In this document: positions 1-7,678 of the stretch, piece by piece
How positions within the stretch are numbered: the first letter of the stretch is position 1
Layout: each line of letters begins with the position of its first letter
From: Phycisphaerae bacterium
Lineage (GTDB): Bacteria; Planctomycetota; Phycisphaerae; SM23-33
Assembly (NCBI GenBank): GCA_030745875.1
Contig: JASLNT010000021.1
Location: 1 to 42,689 of the forward strand
Direction: 5' to 3'
DNA length: 42,689 nucleotides
Notes under the pieces: model-generated
The model's input: the letters and a program-made list of their open reading frames with translations, nothing else
Databases searched by the model: none
What the model was told of the DNA's origin: nothing
Made by a program: the position numbers and the translations under genes

Positions 1-1076
1 ACCGGACACCGTGTTCTCGGACCGAGGCAACTAGTGAGTTTCGGCGGGCACCGCGTCAATATCGGAGGACACTTTGTTCTCGCCGCAGGACATTGCGTCC
101 GTCTTGGCGGGCATTTTGTATCAGCGGCCGGGCAACGAGTCCGTCTTGGCGGGCATTTCGTCCTAACTACCGGGCAGTTAGTGTCGGTAGGCGGACATTT
201 TGTCCTGGTTGTCGGACAACGGGTCAGGACCGGCGGGCATTGCGTCCTGACAGCCGGGCATTGCGTTCGCGGACCAACACAGAGTGTTTTCACCGGGGGA
301 CACTTCGTTCTAACCGGCGGACAATGTGTCCTCTGCGCCGGACATCTCGTCTTTTGCGTCGGGCAGAAAGTAGTCACAGGCGGACATGTTGTTTTTACCT
401 GCGGACAACGCGTCGCCGCGGGCGGACAACGCGTTGGTCTTGGCGGGCATTTCGTATCAGCAGCCGGACAGCGCGTATCCACCGGCGGGCAGCGGGTCAA
501 CACCGCCGGACAACGTGTCTCCACAGTCGGGCAACGAGTTGCCAGTCCGTAGCAGAGAGTTAGCTGAGGCGGACATTTTGTCTCCACCGGCGGACACCTG
601 GTTTCCAGCGGCGGACATTTCGTCAACAGCACCGGACAACGTGTCTCCTCGACCGGGCAGCGCGTCGCCACCGGGTCGATCGGACAGGCAGTATCCTGCG
701 GAGGGCATTTTGTCTCCACAGCCGGGCACTTTGTCTCGGCCGTCGGACATCGTGTCTCCTCGACCGGACAGCGCGTCGCCACCGGGTCGACCGGACAGAC
801 AGTGTCCCGTGGTGGACATTTTGTCAGGACCGGCGGACATTTCGTCTCCACGGCGGGACATATTGTCTCCGCGGCCGGACACACCGTCTGGGCGACATCA
901 CCGGTGGCGCATATCGTTTCGACGGGTGGGCAGGAGGTCACCACCACCGGGCAGATAGTTGGTTCTCCTGCCGGTAGCGCTGTGGGCACCGTTTGGGACC
1001 ATGCCGATACGGGCGTCAAAGCCAGAATCACGGTGGCGGCAAGCGAGCACAGTAGCTGACGTGTTCTTCTGTTCAC
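1..1076 (-). CDS. Secreted cysteine-heptad repeat protein, 5' part only (runs off the left edge)
   Basis: Reading the minus strand from a GTG at 1076 gives an open frame to base 3 with no stop, about 358 codons. An AGGAG ribosome binding site (plus-strand 1084-1088) lies 7 bases upstream. Residues 1-28 are a Sec signal peptide: basic start NRRTRQ, hydrophobic core LLCSLAATVILALTPVSA, likely cut near AWS/Q. After a short linker, the rest is one heptad repeated, consensus C-P-P-V-x-T-[KR]. I count 45 repeat cysteines between 951 and 6, spaced 7 residues apart except for two 9-residue and one 10-residue steps. Cys, the following Pro and the Thr are nearly invariant, with wobble-base variation in their codons (TGC/TGT, CCN, ACN), which supports this frame. 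Other frames here are also largely open because the 21-bp unit is a multiple of three, but they lack a signal peptide and one has stops at 550 and 565. I know no family for it. A disulphide-bonded or metal-binding surface fibre is possible but unproven. Confidence 0.85.
   Translation of the reverse strand, partial: MNRRTRQLLCSLAATVILALTPVSAWSQTVPTALPAGEPTICPVVVTSCPPVETICATGDVAQTVCPAAETICPAVETKCPPVLTKCPPRDTVCPVDPVATRCPVEETRCPTAETKCPAVETKCPPQDTACPIDPVATRCPVEETRCPVLLTKCPPLETRCPPVETKCPPQLTLCYGLATRCPTVETRCPAVLTRCPPVDTRCPAADTKCPPRPTRCPPAATRCPQVKTTCPPVTTFCPTQKTRCPAQRTHCPPVRTKCPPVKTLCVGPRTQCPAVRTQCPPVLTRCPTTRTKCPPTDTNCPVVRTKCPPRRTRCPAADTKCPPRRTQCPAARTKCPPILTRCPPKLTSCLGPRTRCP
3..971. repeat. Degenerate 21-bp tandem repeat (coding minisatellite)
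   Basis: About 45 consecutive units of 21 bp, plus-strand consensus near GGCGGRCAYTTYGTCTCCACC, encode the heptads of the minus-strand gene. Units differ at many positions but keep length, with exceptions near 657-684, 768-795 (27 bp) and 879-909 (30 bp). Differences fall mainly on wobble bases of the invariant Cys, Pro and Thr codons and on the free positions of the heptad, as expected for an old, selected repeat rather than a fresh slippage product. Confidence 0.85.
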
Positions 1077-1093
1077 GGTAAAGCTCCTTTCGA

Positions 1094-1151
1094 ATTCTAC
1101 ATCAAGTATGCTGTTATGTCAAGTTCTACATCAAGTATGCTGTTATGTCAA
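1094..1151 (-). promoter_or_regulatory. Tandem duplicated sigma70-type promoter for the heptad-repeat gene
   Basis: On the minus strand the gene-proximal copy has TTGACA (plus 1117-1122), a 17-bp spacer and TAGAAT (plus 1094-1099). The distal copy has TTGACA (1146-1151), a 17-bp spacer and TAGAAC (1123-1128). The start from the distal copy would fall near 1116 and give a leader of about 40 bases. The proximal copy would start close to the ribosome binding site (near 1087), so the distal copy may be the productive one for translation. This is read from sequence match only. Confidence 0.65.
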
Positions 1152-1152
1152 G
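1095..1152. repeat. Perfect 29-bp direct repeat, two adjacent copies
   Basis: Bases 1095-1123 and 1124-1152 are identical, starting TTCTACATCAAG and ending GTTATGTCAAG, with nothing between them. Each copy carries one full -35/-10 pair for the minus-strand gene, so the duplication doubles the promoter. Perfect identity suggests a recent slippage event or an assembly artefact. Confidence 0.9.
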
Positions 1153-1657
1153 CACATTACCATAAATGTCTGAATATGAGACGCAAATCGCATCGAATTC
1201 GAGGCTCTCTTCGAATGTGCATAAAAGCGTCCACGTAACAAGTAACTCTTAATTGTAGGCTGCAGTAGCCCATTCGTCCGAAATTCCTCTATTATTGGCA
1301 AGAATTTGACTCCGAGAGCATCCCACTGGATTCGTAAACACCCTTATTTGACTACTGTTGATGTAAGAAGTGCTTTTGTTGTCGAGTTGACCGTTACCGG
1401 TGAACACCTGACCGAACAGACAGTCCAAGCGAACGGTTTAAAGAGTTTTCCAGCTATTCCGTTTTGGCGGGTTCCTTGGAGGAGCCGTTGTTCTCAGTGA
1501 GAGTGGGGCTGGTCTTGCAGGCCTTCTAATCCTCTTGGAGTTTTGGCCGGTAGTCTTGGGCGCCGAGCGCATGAATTCTGCGAGTTGTCGCGCGGAATGC
1601 GTTTGTCCGAATCCTGGGATGGGGCAGCGAGGCGTGCACGCGGTTCCTTTGAGGCGC
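1153..1657. other. Intergenic stretch without a recognisable gene
   Basis: About 505 bases lie between the promoter of the heptad-repeat gene and the 3' end of the haem sensor kinase. Short open frames here lack ribosome binding sites and protein-like composition. The first part (1153-1400) is more AT-rich than its neighbours and may hold upstream control sites. I saw no strong hairpin with a T-run that would mark a terminator. Confidence 0.5.
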
Positions 1658-3583
1658 TCAGAGTTGGCAGACAGCAGTTCTTCCGATTTCCTGCGCCAGT
1701 TCGGACGACAAGGTCTGGACTTCCACGACCAGAGCGCCCGCAGCTTCCTGCATGCCTTGCGGATCGCCTGATTGTGCAATGGTCTCGATTAGATCGACTG
1801 CATGCAGGGCGTTAGCGGCCGCCAGGACGCCCAGCGAGCCCTCAATAGCGTTCGCGGCCTTGGCAATTGCGTCAATGTCGCCCTGTGAAACGGCGTTTTG
1901 AACTTGCGCAATCATCTTCGGGCTTTCTTCGATGAAGAGTTCCGCCATCTCCCTGAACAGATCCCCGTCTCCTTCCATGTGAGCCATGGCAATTTGCCTG
2001 TCATAGGACTTTTCGGCGCAGTTGTTCTTGCCGGATTGCTCTGGTGGGGCGGTCGTCTGTTTGTCGAGTACTGCGGTGAACCAGAATGTTGAACCGTTGC
2101 CTTCCTGGCTTTCCACACCGATTTGCCCGCCCATCAATTTGACGATCTGTTTGCAGATCGCCAGACCCAGGCCCGTCCCCCCGTGTCTGCGGGTGGTGGA
2201 GGCGTCCACTTGCGAGAAGGATTTGAACAATCGATCCATCCGGTTAGCGGGAATTCCGATACCCGTATCACGAACCGTCACACGGATGGTCGCCTGCGTA
2301 TCTGTGTCTGTATCCGGCGTCACGGAAATCGTCACCGCGCCTCGCTCTGTGAATTTCACGGCGTTGCCGGCCAGATTGATCAGCACTTGTTTCAATCTCC
2401 CCGGATCGCCATGTAACAGCTGCGGTGTTTCCGGATCAATGAAATACGATAAGGTCAGGTCCTTTTCCTTGGCCTTGACCGCCAGAACGTCAGCGATATC
2501 CTGCACCATAGCGTGCAGGTTGAAGTCGATCATATCCATTTCCAGTTTCCCGGCCTCGATTTTCGAGAAGTCCAGGATATCGTTGATTAGCATCAGGAGT
2601 TGGTCGCCGCATGTGTTGATGATTCCTGCCCATTCCCTTTGCTCGCTGCTTAGGTCCGTGTCCAGAAGCAGACTGGTCATTCCGATTATTCCGTTCATCG
2701 GTGTCCGGATTTCGTGAGACATGTTGGCCAGGAATTCACTCTTGGCTTCTCCGGCCGCTCGGGCCTTTTCGGTCATCTGGTTGGCTCGTTCGACTGACCT
2801 CTCCAGTTCATCCTTGGTTTGCGTAAGTGCTTCAGTGGCCTGTCGTCGTCTACGAGCAACCTTCTCGGTGAAGTGTGCGGCGACATATATTCCCGCGATT
2901 CCGAGCAACCACAACAGACCATGACCGCCCCATAACGCTGCTTTCTCTCCTCGCGCCAGAGCTTCGAACGGCGCCAGGGGGACTGATATGCTGATTCCTC
3001 CTCGGACGTCGCCGATCTCATATCCCTGATCTCCGTGACATTTCAGACAGCTTTGCTCGACATGGAATACCCGCATCATTCGTAAATTCGGCTTACCATC
3101 GACCTGCTCCATCGAGACTACTTCCGTCTGACCGTTTTCGAATGCTTTCAGAGCCTTGGTTTCCCACGGATCGGCGGAATTGGCGGGGCGTTTCGGGTTC
3201 AGGCTGGTCAGGTGGGCGCGCATTTTTCCCTCACGTTCGGCGCTTTCGTAAACTTGTCGTGACATGTAGGCGGGGTTCATGAGCGTCAATCGCCGTCCGG
3301 AGGGGGTGTTGATGTCCCGTTCCGGAATGTGAGACAGATGAGGGTTTGGGGGTGTTTTCTCGGTTATCGGAACATATACGCCTCCGTACGCGGAATTGCA
3401 GTTTCGCCATAATGTGTCCCGCTCCAGAGCCATACCAGCTTGGATTTGGGCATGCTCCCGAATCGATCCGGTCTGCCGGGCGATGCTCCAGGCCAGCAAC
3501 CCCGCGATTACCATCGTCCATATACCCGCCAACACCAACGCGTAGCGGGGGAGCCAGGTTTGTCTCTGTTTGCTATCTGTCAT
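1658..3583 (-). CDS. Membrane sensor histidine kinase with c-haem (DUF3365/Tll0287-like) sensor and a degenerate Hpt domain
   Basis: From the ATG at 3583 the protein has 641 residues. TM1 is at about 12-34 and TM2 near 217-236. Between them is a periplasmic domain ending in SCLKCHG (CxxCH at 179-183), as in DUF3365/Tll0287-like haem sensors. A HisKA domain follows ([15 protein letters not shown], phospho-His at 290). The HATPase has an N-box (NLAGNAVKF), DTGIGIP and GGTGLGLAI. The last ~90 residues resemble an Hpt domain, but the site that is normally A-H-x-L-K-G-S reads A-N-A-I-E-G-S, with Asn578 in place of the phospho-accepting His. There is no receiver domain. A TTG 18 codons upstream would make the start overlap an intergenic hairpin and has no clear ribosome binding site, so 3583 is preferred. 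It is the third gene of a phosphorelay operon. The likely role is redox or gas sensing with phosphate passed to a partner receiver (inference). Confidence 0.88.
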   Translation of the reverse strand: MTDSKQRQTWLPRYALVLAGIWTMVIAGLLAWSIARQTGSIREHAQIQAGMALERDTLWRNCNSAYGGVYVPITEKTPPNPHLSHIPERDINTPSGRRLTLMNPAYMSRQVYESAEREGKMRAHLTSLNPKRPANSADPWETKALKAFENGQTEVVSMEQVDGKPNLRMMRVFHVEQSCLKCHGDQGYEIGDVRGGISISVPLAPFEALARGEKAALWGGHGLLWLLGIAGIYVAAHFTEKVARRRRQATEALTQTKDELERSVERANQMTEKARAAGEAKSEFLANMSHEIRTPMNGIIGMTSLLLDTDLSSEQREWAGIINTCGDQLLMLINDILDFSKIEAGKLEMDMIDFNLHAMVQDIADVLAVKAKEKDLTLSYFIDPETPQLLHGDPGRLKQVLINLAGNAVKFTERGAVTISVTPDTDTDTQATIRVTVRDTGIGIPANRMDRLFKSFSQVDASTTRRHGGTGLGLAICKQIVKLMGGQIGVESQEGNGSTFWFTAVLDKQTTAPPEQSGKNNCAEKSYDRQIAMAHMEGDGDLFREMAELFIEESPKMIAQVQNAVSQGDIDAIAKAANAIEGSLGVLAAANALHAVDLIETIAQSGDPQGMQEAAGALVVEVQTLSSELAQEIGRTAVCQL

Positions 3584-3613
3584 CGGGCTGTTTTCTTGAT
3601 GAGGTCTTCGGGC

Positions 3614-3635
3614 GTCGCCAATTCCGGTTGGCGAC
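3614..3635 (-). promoter_or_regulatory. Intergenic hairpin between receiver and kinase genes
   Basis: GTCGCCAA, six bases, then TTGGCGAC form a perfect 8-bp stem in the 104-base gap between the receiver gene and the haem kinase gene. On the transcribed minus strand no U-run follows, so it does not look like an intrinsic terminator. It may stabilise or process the operon mRNA. Confidence 0.5.
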
Positions 3636-3687
3636 AACTCGGTCCATCTTGTTGTCCGCGTGGACTAAGACGCAGTCTGACCTCTAC

Positions 3688-4170
3688 TCAACGCGGTGTA
3701 GGGAATGGCGGCAGATTGGTTTTCAGCAGCGCATCCCATACGACCTTGCTCGGCGCTCCTTCGGTAATCGTCTCCCGCAATTCATCAAGCTCCTCCTGGA
3801 GATGCAGGATCCGCATGGCGCTGCGAATGTGGATTTTCAGGTCTATCGGGTCAAATGGTTTTATCAGGTAGTCGTCGGCTCCGGAGACCAGGACTTTCAT
3901 GATGTCCGAATCCTGCTTGTTGCCCGTTATCATCAGGACGTATGCTCTGTGGCCGGCGTCACCGCCCCGGATGGAGCGAGCGACTTCAAAACCATCGATT
4001 TCCGGCATTTCCCAGTCCAGGAGTACAAGTTGCGGGGAATCCTCACCGTCCATTACCTCCAGGGCTTCCTGACCATCCGAGGCCAGTATCACCTCGAAGT
4101 GCCACTGCGTCAGTAATTCCTGCAACATAGTCCGGTAGACGGGGTCGTCGTCAGCTACTAGAACTCGCAT
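3688..4170 (-). CDS. Stand-alone receiver (CheY-like) response regulator
   Basis: The protein has 160 residues. It is a REC domain with the acidic triple DDD at 7-9, phospho-acceptor Asp52 in [11 protein letters not shown], Thr82 in MITGN and Lys104 in YLIKPFDP. All catalytic positions are present. The tail (about 118-160) has a helical [10 protein letters not shown] stretch but no DNA-binding or enzymatic output domain. GAGGAG sits before the ATG, and the gene overlaps the end of the upstream hybrid kinase by 13 bases, so the two are probably translationally coupled. It could shuttle phosphate between the hybrid kinase's Hpt and another output, or serve the downstream kinase, which has no receiver of its own. 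Confidence 0.9.
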   Translation of the reverse strand: MRVLVADDDPVYRTMLQELLTQWHFEVILASDGQEALEVMDGEDSPQLVLLDWEMPEIDGFEVARSIRGGDAGHRAYVLMITGNKQDSDIMKVLVSGADDYLIKPFDPIDLKIHIRSAMRILHLQEELDELRETITEGAPSKVVWDALLKTNLPPFPTPR

Positions 4171-7100
4171 GTCTGGTTCTCCTCAATGAATCTGTTCAGT
4201 TGCGCGTGCAGCGCCTCAAGTTCTCTGTCCAACATCGCTACGATCTTTATCGCGTGGGCCCAGTCTCTATTTCGTCCGGCGGTTTCGATGTTCTCGGCCA
4301 ATACCCGACTGTGTTCGGCTCCCATGAGTCCCAGAGCACCTTTGAATCGATGGCCAAGTTTTCGGAGGCCCTCTCCATCCCTTTGCTCTAATGCAAGACG
4401 TATTCCGGTCATGACGTTCGGTGAGTCTGCAAGAAAGGCCCTGACCAGGCGTTGTAACGCATCGGTGTTTCCGTCAATATGCCTAAGCGCCTCGTTAACG
4501 TTCCAGGCCGTGATTGGCGCCGAACCGGGCGAGTCTGTCTTGTCGGATGAATCAGAACCGGCCGACGGCGGTTGGCCTTCGGTGGAAAGTACTTCTTCGA
4601 TCGCTTGCTGCAATGCTTGCCCCGACATTGGTTTTGGGAGGTAGGCGTCCATGCCCGCGTCGCGACACTGCTGCCTGGCGGCGTCCAGAACATTGGCTGT
4701 CATGGCGATTATGGGAACGTGTCGGTCGGTGTCCTGCTCTGCCGCTCGGATGGCGCTTGTGGCCTCCAGTCCGTCCATTTCGGGCATTTCCATGTCCATC
4801 AATATCAGATCGAAAGACTCATCTGCGTGCCTGTCTAAGGCCTGACGTCCGTTCTCAACGCAGACGACCGTATGCCTCCAGTTCTCCAGGAGCATGGTCA
4901 CATGTTCTCGATTCACGTAGTTGTCTTCGGCGACAAGAACTCTTAGACATCCTTTATGCTCGCGCATGCTATGGCGAGTGATCAGGGCGCCGGTGTCGCT
5001 GTCTGAGGAAGACTCGATCGCACCGGTTACCGCCTCCAGAAGTTGGGTTCGATCAAATGGTGTGGCGAGATAGGCGGCGATTCCGGCGTCCCTGCATTTG
5101 CCTGCGTCACCACGGAGCCCGACCGAAGTTAGCATTACTATCGACGTTTGAGGTTGGTTCGGGATATCGCGAATTCGGTGAGCGAACTCAAAACTGTCCA
5201 TGTCCAGGATGTCTGAGTCGAGCAAGATCACTTGAAATGGTTTACCTTTTTCAGCAGCGGCGCTTGCTTCCTCAATTGCGATCTCGCCCTGATCGGTGCA
5301 GGTGCAATACGCACCGGCCTGGTCCAATACTCGCCTGACCAGATCGGCGGTGGTGTCGCTCGCGGTGACAACAAGAGCTCTACATTTCGCCAGAGACCCT
5401 TCGGCCGCATCATCATGCAACTCGGTTGTCTGCGATTCGCTGATTCCAAACGCAACAGTGAATCGGAAAGTGCTTCCTTGACCCACGGTGCTTTCGAGGG
5501 TGATCTTTCCGCCCATCATCTTGACCAGTTGGGTCGAAATCGCCAACCCCAATCCCGTGCCGGCCTGACTGTGGGATGCCGCTGCATCGACCTGCTCGAA
5601 TGCCTGAAAAATGGAGGATTGCTTGTCCGAAGGAATGCCCACGCCCGTGTCGGTCACCTCGAGTGCAAGTTCCACCTGCGGCCCGTCTCCCGTGACGACA
5701 TTGACCTGGACTTCAATCCAGCCCTGTTCGGTGAACTTCAGGGCGTTTCCGACAAGATTCGTCAGGATCTGGCGAAGTCGCCCCGGGTCGCCCGTCAGTG
5801 AGTCCGGGACATCCGGATGCACCCGCAGTATAAGGTCTATACCCTTGTTGTCGGCCTGGTGTTCAAATGCAGCGACAGTGTTCTGCAAGCAGTCGCGGAG
5901 GCTGAAAGCAATGTTCGCAAGCATCAGCTTGCCGGCCTCGATTTTCGAAACGTCAAGAATATCGTTAATGACGGTTAAGAGAGACTCCGCCGACTGCTTG
6001 GAGAGATCCAGACATCTGCGCTGTTTGTCTGTTAGTTCTCCTTCGAGAACCAGTTCCATCATACCCAGGACCCCGTTCATCGGCGTGCGAATTTCGTGGC
6101 TCATTTTCGCAAGAAACTCGCTCTTGGCTTTATTGGCCGATTCGGCTGCGGCTCGCTGTTCCTTCTCGTTCCTGATTCGCCCGCTGTCGCCTCGGTAGAC
6201 AACATAAACAACTGCGACGTACAGCAGGCTCAAAGCCGCCAACAGCGAATAGATGAGTCGTTCGTGAGCCCTCATCGGAACGGAAATGGCTGACATGTCT
6301 CCCGCGATCGCCAGCCCGTATCGCCGGTCGCCCAATACGAAGGGGCTGAACGCAGTGAACATCGGATCGCCTTCAATATCGAGTTGTACGTTCCCCTTCA
6401 ATCCAAGAGCGATACAGTCTTGTTCAATGAGTTCCGCTATTGAGTCCTGGGTTGGGAGGTTCCGGCTGCCGCTGTCTCCATTGGAGGCTGTCGCCGTGCC
6501 GGACGTCGCGATGATTGCTTTTCCCCGGCCGACCATCCAGCACGGGCCTTGTGGACGGTTAGCAACGCCGGCCTGATACCGAAAGAAGAAGGTGCGCAAG
6601 TTAACTTCGCTGCGGACGGTTCCCGTTGTTCTTCCCCTCGATCGAATTGGCGCTATTATCTCAAGTACGTTTCTCCCAGGTCGGAAGCTATACCAGACTC
6701 TATCAGCGTCCTGTGAAGCGTCTTTACGCTTCAATTCGGTCGGATTGAGCTTTGTCTTCCGGGACGGTTCCGATCCCATCTGTTTTTGCCAAACGATTCC
6801 TCCCTTTGAGTCAACTATGACCACACGTTCCAGAACGTCACCGTAACTGTGGATAAACGGAGCCATTGTCTTGCGATGATCCGTGTTGGCGGCCAGGAGG
6901 TCGGCGGTCATGCCAATCGTTTTCAAACTCCGTTCGATCTCCGAGAACTCAGACTGCATGTCCGCGGCCATGTTGCCTACGGTGGTGGTCTGGTGTTTCT
7001 GGAACATCCCGACCATGTCTCCCCTGAACCTGGTGTAATGCAGACGGAGTAACGCCGCAAACGCCACACCTGCGACACAAGCCAACAGGATGGCCCGGAA

Positions 7101-7220
7101 TGCGGCGAATCGGAGCCTGCCGGAGAACCGACCGCCATTTAGCCTGGTTTTAGATAGTGAACTCATGCGGTATGGCTTGCCTTTCTCATAATGCGTCTGT
7201 TTAGCGCACCGCAGTTCCAT
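4158..7220 (-). CDS. Hybrid sensor histidine kinase: extracellular sensor - HisKA - HATPase - REC - REC - Hpt
   Basis: The protein has 1020 residues. TM1 at about 41-60 and TM2 at 324-342 bracket a ~260-residue extracytoplasmic sensor, probably Cache-like. HisKA has [13 protein letters not shown] (His375). The HATPase has [16 protein letters not shown] and GTGLGLAI. The first receiver (about 613-735) keeps Asp668 but lost the N-terminal acidic pair and has Thr720 where the conserved Lys should be (YLATPF), so it is probably inactive. The second receiver (about 758-880) is intact: Asp809 in [11 protein letters not shown] and Lys863 in YLPKPM. The Hpt domain carries His957 in LGHRFKG. The ATG at 7220 is chosen over the in-frame ATG at 7166 because AGGAGGT lies 5 bases upstream of it. 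It heads a three-gene phosphorelay operon divergent from the cytochrome operon. Confidence 0.92.
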   Translation of the reverse strand: MELRCAKQTHYEKGKPYRMSSLSKTRLNGGRFSGRLRFAAFRAILLACVAGVAFAALLRLHYTRFRGDMVGMFQKHQTTTVGNMAADMQSEFSEIERSLKTIGMTADLLAANTDHRKTMAPFIHSYGDVLERVVIVDSKGGIVWQKQMGSEPSRKTKLNPTELKRKDASQDADRVWYSFRPGRNVLEIIAPIRSRGRTTGTVRSEVNLRTFFFRYQAGVANRPQGPCWMVGRGKAIIATSGTATASNGDSGSRNLPTQDSIAELIEQDCIALGLKGNVQLDIEGDPMFTAFSPFVLGDRRYGLAIAGDMSAISVPMRAHERLIYSLLAALSLLYVAVVYVVYRGDSGRIRNEKEQRAAAESANKAKSEFLAKMSHEIRTPMNGVLGMMELVLEGELTDKQRRCLDLSKQSAESLLTVINDILDVSKIEAGKLMLANIAFSLRDCLQNTVAAFEHQADNKGIDLILRVHPDVPDSLTGDPGRLRQILTNLVGNALKFTEQGWIEVQVNVVTGDGPQVELALEVTDTGVGIPSDKQSSIFQAFEQVDAAASHSQAGTGLGLAISTQLVKMMGGKITLESTVGQGSTFRFTVAFGISESQTTELHDDAAEGSLAKCRALVVTASDTTADLVRRVLDQAGAYCTCTDQGEIAIEEASAAAEKGKPFQVILLDSDILDMDSFEFAHRIRDIPNQPQTSIVMLTSVGLRGDAGKCRDAGIAAYLATPFDRTQLLEAVTGAIESSSDSDTGALITRHSMREHKGCLRVLVAEDNYVNREHVTMLLENWRHTVVCVENGRQALDRHADESFDLILMDMEMPEMDGLEATSAIRAAEQDTDRHVPIIAMTANVLDAARQQCRDAGMDAYLPKPMSGQALQQAIEEVLSTEGQPPSAGSDSSDKTDSPGSAPITAWNVNEALRHIDGNTDALQRLVRAFLADSPNVMTGIRLALEQRDGEGLRKLGHRFKGALGLMGAEHSRVLAENIETAGRNRDWAHAIKIVAMLDRELEALHAQLNRFIEENQTCEF

Positions 7221-7236
7221 CGCGCACCTCCTGATC

Positions 7237-7259
7237 GTTGATTACAAATTGTCATCAAC
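7237..7259. promoter_or_regulatory. 23-bp near-perfect palindrome just upstream of the hybrid kinase
   Basis: The sequence has the form GTTGAT-n-ACAA-n-TTGT-n-ATCAAC, with 10 of 11 half-site pairs matching around the central base. It begins 4 bases upstream of the kinase ribosome binding site (plus 7226-7232). It could be an operator for a dimeric regulator, or an mRNA hairpin controlling access to the ribosome binding site. Nothing in the window identifies the binding partner. Confidence 0.5.
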
Positions 7260-7678
7260 TTCGGATGGCGTATATTCAGACGATGGACCTTTCCCACTTG
7301 CCCCCGACCCTGTAGTTGATGTTTCGGACACTTGATGACGGCTCTTTAGTAAGGATATGTCGGCGTCTGCATGGGTGTTGCTGTCGGTTAAACGTGCGCC
7401 ATCAAGTGACCTATCCGATAGCTGCGTCTTCCTCGTCGTACAGACGTGGCGACAAGTATTTATGCGGTTCGCAGCGGCGGATTGATCAGGTTTTTTACGA
7501 AGTTCCAATGCGCCCGAGTCGATATGAATAGAAGATGTTGTTTCAGGTCGGTGTGTGTATCGAACCGGCGGTGAAGATAGAGTCTTGCTCGCTCGTGGGC
7601 TGAGCAACCGGCTGGCAGTCAGGATTGATAGGTGGTAAAGTAGTGGATGTGATCTGCTTTTTGCAAGTTCGACGGGGC
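7260..7678. other. Divergent intergenic region between the phosphorelay and cytochrome operons
   Basis: About 420 bases separate two divergently read operons and must hold both promoters. I did not find a convincing -35/-10 pair for either direction. A weak TTGATA at 7625-7630 with TGTGAT 17 bases later could serve the plus-strand operon. Open frames here have no ribosome binding site or domain-like content. Confidence 0.4.

Noticed and set aside
457..882. Minus-strand M-S-x-x-G-D repeat protein
   Set aside because: Wrong phase of the same repeat; substitutions in this frame change amino acids (D/N/H, M/L/V), and it has no start signals.
3..971. CRISPR array
   Set aside because: The 21-bp units are contiguous and degenerate, with no spacers between conserved repeats, and they encode a continuous protein.
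34..1059. Plus-strand G-G-H-x-V heptad protein
   Set aside because: It is the opposite-strand reading of the cysteine heptads. It has in-frame stops at 550-552 and 565-567, no signal peptide and no ribosome binding site, whereas the minus frame has all expected gene signals.
1306..1500. Short plus-strand gene in the 1.15-1.66 kb gap
   Set aside because: No ribosome binding site, no recognisable domain and low coding character.
3584..3637. Upstream TTG start of the haem kinase
   Set aside because: The extension overlaps a perfect hairpin and has no clear ribosome binding site; the ATG at 3583 gives a normal membrane-anchor N-terminus.
7242..7607. 121-codon minus-strand open frame in the divergent promoter region
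   Set aside because: Composition is not protein-like, there is no ribosome binding site, and it would occupy the space needed for both promoters.
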